Source: Chara braunii
Taxonomy: Eukaryota > Streptophyta > Charophyceae > Charales > Characeae
Length of the DNA: 64,000 nt
Assembly: GCA_003427395.1 (NCBI GenBank)
Contig: BFEA01000644.1
Coordinates: 636,069-700,068, forward strand
Direction of reading: 5' to 3'
Shown here: positions 58,017-64,000 of the stretch, one piece after another
Position numbering within the stretch: the stretch's first letter is position 1
How the letters are laid out: the number at the start of each line of letters is the position of its first letter
Notes under the pieces: model-generated
Databases searched by the model: none
Told to the model about the DNA's origin: nothing
The model's input: the letters and a program-made list of their open reading frames with translations, nothing else
Made by a program: the position numbers and the translations under genes

Positions 58017-60882
58017 CCCTTTCTCTCCCATTCTTCATCTTGCTCCCCCTCTCCCTTTCCCTCACTTGGCATATGACTAACCCGTCATCCCTCACTTGTC
58101 ACATTGCCAGGAAAACGAACGGTAAAGGAAAAATCAGACCTCACTTGGTGGAGAAAGAGGGCAAGGGGAGGGTAGTCGGTCCCTTGTGTTGCCAAGAAGG
58201 GAAATAGGAATAACATTTGAAAGGTTGGAGGCAGGTGGAATCCGGGAGAGAGTAATAAGTTGAAGCGAGGGCAGTTGGACTCAACCATTTCCCCGACTGC
58301 ATGACTATGAGAAGAGGATGGGCTGATTGAGCAAAAGAGAGGGAACAAAGAGCAGCCAAAAAATATAAAAAGATAGGCATGTGGGAAGGGCTATGTGTTG
58401 ACCCCCAATGGGGGATTGTATGGATCTTTGCTTTGTGTGGGACTGTGCAGGTGAGTGAAGGTTAAGGATGCCTTGAGCGGGATAGGGCCGAGAGGAACCG
58501 GGTGGCAAAAGAAAAAGGGAAGAGGGGCAAAGGGGTTACGGGACCCTTAGCATAACGCCAATCCCTGGGAATGACCTTTGCGTTTGAGACTTGGAGTGTA
58601 AATGAGAGAATGAAGTGCAATCTTGCCAAGGGAAATGTGAAGTTGTGTGTGCATGCATGTAAAGGCCCCGAAAAGACTAAGGGGCCCGTGTCAACAGGGT
58701 TGAATGAGATATATGAGACCCGATGGGTGCGTAGGGGCAAGGGTGAGGACGGCATCGCCGCACCCCGATGACGCCGTAGGATCACAATGCTTAGGGGAAT
58801 GGTGCGCGACCTAAGGATGACGCTTAGCCTGCGCACAAGAGAAGAGAAACTCTCAAAGAGCCCTTGGACTGCCTGCGTATTGGAAAGAGCAATTGCCTGA
58901 GAACATTTAAAAATAAAAAATAAAAAAAATCAGCGTTGCCAAATGACCTGCGAGACTACCACCCAGCGTGAGGGTTGAGCTACATCCCCAATGTCAAAGC
59001 TCGCTCGCGCGATGGCTCACCCCCATCCACCTCAAAGCACTAGGTGGGGGTGACCCTGGGACGAATGACCCGCGCCCTGAGCATGAGTGTGGGCGGGCCG
59101 AACCAACTGGGACCCGCAGTGGGGTCGACTAAGCCTCGAAAGTGTACCGGGGTTTGACCCTACAAAAATGGTGGAGATGTCGGGTATGGGGTTAAACTAA
59201 CCCTTGCGATTCCGGAAGGGGCGCCTTACGCATGACCGCATACACAACCAAAGATAAAAAAATTGGACTTTTGCTTGCTCTTTCCCTTGTGAGAATCATA
59301 TTTGAGAGTGGTTGGGCGCATGGCATGGCCAGACCTGGAGATATAATATGCATGCGAGGCACTTGATTAGCCATCTCATTGTGGAATGACTCTAGCCCTC
59401 GTTCGTCCGGTGTTGGTGTTCGCCAGTCCGGGGAAGCCTTGGGCAAGTCGCAGGTCAACCCTTCCTCTTCGTATGAAAGAAGGGCTCCGGTTACCTGGCA
59501 GGCGGTTGGTCCTTCGACTTTGGCCGGGGTTCAATAAAAATCCCGTGGCGGAGTGATCCGACCGAATGGGTGCCCTCCTATCTTCTTCTTTGAGCCCAGC
59601 GGGCTCATGCACTTTACACTTTGAAATGTTTGAAGGAACCAACATGAACACAACGGATCATCAAGAAGGAACAACTCCTCCCTATGAAAGGACAGACAAA
59701 TGAAGAGAAAGGGAATGAAGGGAGTTGCTAAACTCTAAGGAAAGTTAGCTCACCTTTGAAGATTCTCACGAAAAGGAACCAACCACTGTGTATGGAAGTA
59801 GGAGGAGTGACACTCATTGTCCTGAGAGAAAAATTGTGAGCTATGGGTAGGAAGCGCTGGGAGCACGAAGGGAAAGGCACCTGTACTATATGTGTCCCAC
59901 TTGGGACTTGTGTTTTGCATGATGGTATTTGAGCGTCCTGTGTTTCGGAAGGAAAGGATGGGTCTGCACCGGCCGGTACGGGTTGCGGAACGTCGTTCTC
60001 TTTGAGGATTCACCAGGTTCTCGAGTGGGAAGGTCGGGCCACCGAGTTGTCGAACGGGAGTCTGTCTGGCCGGTTGATTAGTAGCATTTTCACCCGGGCG
60101 GTCCGAGCATGGCTCGATGATCTTGCCCGGGCGGGGTGCGAAAGGTCTTCTTAGGCAGGGCTTAGCCTGTTGACTGGTGGCGGGAGTACCACTGCATGCA
60201 GGGCAACGGTGAAACCTCGGAGACGATTAGTAGCTTCCCGTAGCATGGTTTGGGAAACGCTGATTTTTGTCGGACCGATGGAAGTGAATGTCCGGATGAC
60301 TGACTATTGCTCCTAACGGGGTGCGTGGGGTGATTCCCGGTACCAACGAGGGTAAGCAAGAGCGGTAAAACGGGAGGGGTATTTTGGGCGAATGGAGAGG
60401 GGTAACACCTTGTGCCGGAGCCTGGGTACCGCGCTCGTGACGGTTGAGCTGCGCTTGAGGTATGGGATAAAACTCTACCGATAGTACCAGCGAAGAGACC
60501 ATATTGGGATAGGCCGGTGAGGAGATGACCAACCCGCATGTGAGACTGCATGATTTTTTTAAAGTATTCCCCCTCTGTAAAGATTGATTGAGCTTGGATT
60601 GTTGGATGGGGTATAATTCTAAGTCTATTATCTCCCCCCCATCTAAGTCTACACGAGTGAGAGATGCTCGGAAGGAAGGAGCCTAACCAAGAGAAAGAAT
60701 GTGGGGGAATGGATGACCGTTCGATGATACTATGGGAAGGTGGTACTTAGGAAGGGGGAGGTAAATTAGGGAGACCTTGATGAGGGGTCTGAAATAATTC
60801 TCATCTAGGACAAGGGTTGACCTGACCAGAAGGACCGTTTGATACTCTCTTATGAAAACAGGGGTCGGGTGTTGGAAACAAG
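58017..60882. other. No gene recognised; possible 3' UTR/LTR of the gag-protease element
   Basis: About 2.9 kb without protein motifs. On the minus strand, purine runs AGATGGGGGGGAGA (60,644-60,631) and AGAGGGGGAA (about 60,578-60,569) are candidate polypurine tracts downstream of the gag-protease remnant, but no TG-starting LTR edge can be placed. An A-rich TAAAAATAAAAAA run lies near 58,908. Confidence 0.4.
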
Positions 60883-61260
60883 ATGGCGCGGTGGTTGTCT
60901 TTCCCGATCTATACCAGCGGGCCGGAAATGCCAGTAGATGTAAAGGATGGGGTATCGATCGTCCTCCCGGAAGATGGGACGTGGACAGATCTCGAGCCAG
61001 CATATCAAACCGTGATGCTGGAAGAGGAGGACGCGTTCCTTTGGATAGAGACGGTATGGACTAATGTCAGCTTGATGAGGTTGTCGCCAAGCTTAATGGA
61101 TTTGGAGTTCCGAGGGACAGTGGAAGCCCGGGGGTGGGTCTACTTGTCGCAAGATGGGGAAAACGCTATGGTCATAGATTTGGCACTAGGGAATACGCCG
61201 AACGAATTGTTTAGGAAGGCAGAAGGGGAGGTTGTATGGGTTGCGTGTCAGCGGAGGTAA
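60883..61260 (+). CDS. Hypothetical 125-codon ORF convergent to gag-protease
   Basis: This is an intact frame from ATG (60,883) to TAA (61,258-61,260), starting MARWLSFPIYTSG. It is acidic (PEDGTWTDLEP, LEEEDAFLWIE) with alternating hydrophobic residues that look like a folded globular domain, and it ends basic (CQRR). I recognise no family and see no signal peptide or membrane segment. It overlaps the end of the minus-strand protease frame by 13 bases. Some plant Ty3-type elements carry an antisense ORF between pol and the 3' LTR, and the position fits that. It is unusual as one of the few undamaged frames here. Chance retention remains possible. Confidence 0.45.
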   Translation: MARWLSFPIYTSGPEMPVDVKDGVSIVLPEDGTWTDLEPAYQTVMLEEEDAFLWIETVWTNVSLMRLSPSLMDLEFRGTVEARGWVYLSQDGENAMVIDLALGNTPNELFRKAEGEVVWVACQRR

Positions 61261-62551
61261 ATGGAAATGGAAAGGGTAGATGTGCGGGTGGAACTTGGGG
61301 ATAGAGGAAGTGTGAGGCGACCCGTCAGAACCATGCGATGTGTGCTGCCTCCCTTTCTGGTGGATGCGGTTTTCGGAACCCGGAGCAGGCTAGTACGGAC
61401 TTCTGATTCCCTTTCTGCCACCATAACACCTAAGATCTCGTCCTCCTGTCTTCTCTTCTTCTGGGGTAGGCCCATCTTGATCCATTCTTTCTTATTGAAT
61501 GCCTCCTCAGTCATAATTTCTACCATTTTTCTCATACCTTTCATCCTCGCAAAGGCCCCCTTCCGTGCGATATCTTTGAACGACGGCGACCACGTTGCTA
61601 ACTTCCCCTTCGGAGGGTCGCCTCCCGTCCCAAGGAGTCGGAGAAGCTCACCCCGGCCGGTCACTGGGTCCTCTATATCTACCATGTACGTGCCATCGTG
61701 CAAGTGCATGCCTGTCATTTCTACGTTTGCGCACCATGGTCTCCCGAGGATTATGTCGTGGTCCATTTCCTCCATTACGGTCATCCACTAGAACGACCAG
61801 GTCGACTCCCAGACTCCCGCTTTGACCGTGCATTTCGTGACATACCCAACGAATGGAATTTCCCCATCGGCTCCCCGGATGCTCCCTGTTACTTCCTTAT
61901 CGACCTTACAACCTCTGATTGGTGCGAAGTCTCTCATTATGAGAGTGATTTCCACTCCCCCGTCTACTAATGCGTCAGTATGATGAGTCCCGATCTGGAT
62001 TTTCAACTTCCCTACGGGCAGTGCATGGAATCTCAGCTTCGTCTCGGGCGGTGCCCTCGTGACCTCGCCACCTTCTCGGTCCACCAAGCCCAGGCGGATG
62101 TCCGCAAAGCCCTTCTCTAGATCCTCCAGATCCCCGTGACTCCTTTGAAGGTTAGCGACTTCTTGCGGAGCTTCCTCCTCCCTTTCCTCTTCCGGTGATT
62201 CGGGGCTTTCGTCTATCTCTACTCGCCGCGAAGTCAACAGTTGCTTAAGCTCTTTGAGCAACCTAACGCTGGTTTCCAGCATACTCTGGAACGATACCGA
62301 CACCATTGTGCCCAGTAACTTGCTAGGGGTGTCATTGATCTCGGTCATGGTTAAGATTGGGATTTGATACCTAAACTTTTTCTTGGCAATGGTAACCTTG
62401 TCTATAGGCTCCTCTTCCCTAGGCTTCCCGTAAACTTTCTCTGGTTCCCCGGCCTCGGGCTCGGTCTGGGGTGCGGAGCGTCCAGCGACCTCCTCCATCA
62501 CAGTGTCACGGATAATTCTTCTCCTAGCCGTCCCTAGCCGAGTAGTCCCGT
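61261..62551 (-). pseudogene. Retropepsin-like aspartic protease region, one in-frame TAG
   Basis: The protease would cut the gag-pol polyprotein. The frame starts in a shifted register after the gag stop (62,552). After an acidic linker (ESPEEEREEEAPQEV) comes the catalytic region KIQIGTHHTDALVDGGVEIT, where the usual D-S/T-G triad reads D-G-G. The flap-like IPFVGYVTKC follows, then a TAG at 61,788-61,790. The same frame then gives MDHDIILGRPW, the conserved C-terminal ILG motif. The remaining tail is Lys/Arg-rich. With the Ser/Thr missing from the active site and the stop, activity is doubtful. The gag-protease frame change may be programmed frameshifting or a mutation. Confidence 0.8.
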
Positions 62552-63720
62552 TTACCCTATCACGTCCAAAATGAAGTTGACTTGCGGCCCGCGGCCCCGG
62601 AGTTGGTCCCAGATTATATCGACCACTGGCTCCGCCTCTACCGCTGCTATCTTCAACCCATTGAGCATGATAATGGCTCGCCGCATCCCCCTTGGCGAGT
62701 TCCAATTCACCCGTTCTCCCTGTGGTTCGAATATCTCTCCCCTTAATGATCTGGTACATCTTCTTTTTAATATATCGTGGTTGAGTTTTGGACATGCGCG
62801 CACAAAATGCCCTACTGCGGTGCAGTACTTGCATTGCTCATTAGCAAGATCTCTTCGTCCGAATCCTTGATTGGCTACTCCTGGCGAAACTACGGCTTCC
62901 TGAGGAGGGAGGGCGGGTCGGGATACTTCCGCCTCCATAACCAGCAGTGCGTTCTCCACCCTTTCAATCTTGTTGTTGACTCCGTGCACACGTTCATGTA
63001 GACTTTCAATTCCCTTTTTTACCTCGTCGCCTGTCCTACATGTCAGATCTATGACCTCCCCTTGCTTGAGCAAGGCCAATGTCTCGGTCACTACTGTCTT
63101 CTCGGTCAGATCCCTTACCGTATTGAAATCAACATCCCTGGTGTTTACAAACTTGCTCGTCTGTTGGTAAGCCGACATGATTTTGTCCTTGTCGAACTCG
63201 GAGAACTGTCTGAGGAAGTATTTGCTCATTATCCGGTCCGTAACCCCGGGGATCCTTAGTGCTACCAAGGTAAACTCTCGAGGAAGTCATTGTACGTTGC
63301 GAAGTTATTCCTCTGAACCGCCGCTAAGTCGGCCTCCGTTGCCATTTTTCCCGCTGCCAGGTACTTCCTTATCATTACATCCCGGGTTTCCTTCCAGGAT
63401 CAACTTGCGGCTACGATGACCATTATGTCTCGCCCCAGGCTTAATGACATGTGCTGCCCCAGGTGGTCCATCTTTTCTTCTTCGGTCCACTTCAACAATG
63501 CTGCTAAATTTTCGTAATCTATTAGGAACTCTGTGATGTTTGCCCCATCAAAGGTCAACTTTTTCTTAGTGTCCGCTAGGTAGCATTGGTTTTTGTTCAG
63601 TGCTCGCGCGAGGGACGATATTATCTTCCTGAGGCCGCCTTCGGAGCTACTGGCCTCGGCCGCTGTACTGGAATCCTGCCCTTCCTTGCCGGCCTTCTGT
63701 CCTTCCCTAGTTTTTGCAGT
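62552..63720 (-). pseudogene. Gag of Ty3-type element, broken
   Basis: Gag forms the particle that packages the element RNA. The N-terminal frame, which has a TAG at 63,721, reads LRKIISSLARALNKNQCYLA, LTFDGANITEFL and KYLAAGKMATEADLAAVQRN. A TGA at 63,400-63,402 and a one-base shift near 63,275 interrupt it. The next frame (63,268-62,552, 238 codons) contains MSKYFLRQFSEFDKDKIMSA, a coiled-coil-like stretch (ESLHERVHGVNNKIERVENA) and the CCHC knuckle CKYCTAVGHFVRAC (about 62,835-62,794). It stops TAA at 62,552. Confidence 0.85.
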
Positions 63721-63764
63721 CTATGTTGCACTCCCGGCCGCGGTCGGGGGGGGGAGGAAATCAG

Positions 63765-64000
63765 CCGCGGCCTCGACCGACGGCCGAATCGGCCAGGTTC
63801 GGCCTCGGCCGACCAGCTGAGTTTGGTGCAGGATTTTTTTTTTTTTTCCTAACGCATGAAAAATATATATATAGGGGCGTGTAGGGCTAAAAAAACCTAC
63901 ACACCCATATTTTTTGGGGGGGCATTGTTGTTTTCTATTGCATAACAAAAAAAAAAAACAGAAAAAAGAAAAAGAAAAAAAAAAACGCTTCTCGAAACCC
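63765..64000. other. Leader of the gag element; GGCCGA words and A/T runs
   Basis: Overlapping TCGGCC/GGCCGA words at about 63,760-63,822 can fold back. Beyond them lie a T-run, TATATATATA and A-rich runs to the window edge. Confidence 0.6.

Larger units (their letters stand above)
60883..64000 (-). mobile_element. Ty3-type gag-protease retroelement remnant
   Basis: On the minus strand from the right edge: a leader with TATATATATATA (about 63,877-63,868), gag (about 63,720-62,552) and protease (62,551-61,261). Reverse transcriptase, RNase H and integrase are not seen downstream. The 5' LTR would lie beyond the window. The gag resembles that of copies A and B. Confidence 0.75.

Noticed and set aside
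61261-61791. Plus-strand 176-codon ORF
   Set aside because: It is antisense to the protease frame, which carries the ILGRPW motif.

Overview
The window looks like intergenic, repeat-dominated nuclear DNA of a streptophyte with a large genome. A charophyte alga such as Chara, or a bryophyte or lycophyte, fits best, but the species cannot be proven from the sequence. Three observations support this. Several LTR elements carry plant-type primer binding sites resembling the tRNA-Asp complement. The elements are mainly Ty3-type gag/protease and plant-like LINE remnants. An organelle-derived insertion carries ccmF, a mitochondrial gene of green plants and some protists but not of animals or fungi. 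I found no intact host protein gene, no intact tRNA or rRNA gene, no operon and no CRISPR array.

Layout. 1-6.3 kb: a broken APE-type LINE on the minus strand, with ORF2 running off the left edge and ORF1 upstream. It is followed by an inverted, shuffled LINE fragment at 6.2-7.0 kb. 7.0-12.7 kb and 17.35-21.3 kb: two diverged direct copies (A and B) of a gag-only LTR element. Copy A is interrupted by a 1.4 kb mitochondrial insertion that copy B lacks. 13.4-16.6 kb: a minisatellite and two dense trains of short perfect hairpins.

22.05-40.31 kb: the clearest structure in the window, a complete minus-strand LTR retrotransposon with very long LTRs (5' LTR 33,267-40,305; 3' LTR 22,054-27,155), a primer binding site, a 4 bp flanking repeat and a 6.1 kb internal region without coding capacity. 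It matches a large retrotransposon derivative (LARD). A foldback DNA element sits inside its 3' LTR, and a 2.6 kb length difference lies in its 5' LTR. 41.4-46.6 kb: tandem repeats with a hairpin family, then a related minus-strand element whose non-coding part aligns with the LARD interior and which keeps a broken gag-like RGG-rich reading frame.

46.8-47.2 kb: six copies of a conserved 16-nt motif at 64-114 bp spacing. 47.8-49.3 kb: CAG-rich cryptic repeat. 51.8 kb: a perfect 40 bp inverted repeat. 52.4-58.0 kb: a TTC microsatellite, about 4.8 kb of satellite in three sub-families of about 91-92 bp, a 36 bp tandem array and a CT microsatellite. 60.9-64 kb: a minus-strand Ty3-type gag-protease remnant without visible reverse transcriptase, with an intact convergent 125-codon ORF on the opposite strand.

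The protein-coding parts are genes of mobile elements and nearly all are broken. The gag, protease, endonuclease and reverse transcriptase remnants once served retrotransposition, and the long non-coding elements would have depended on such proteins in trans.
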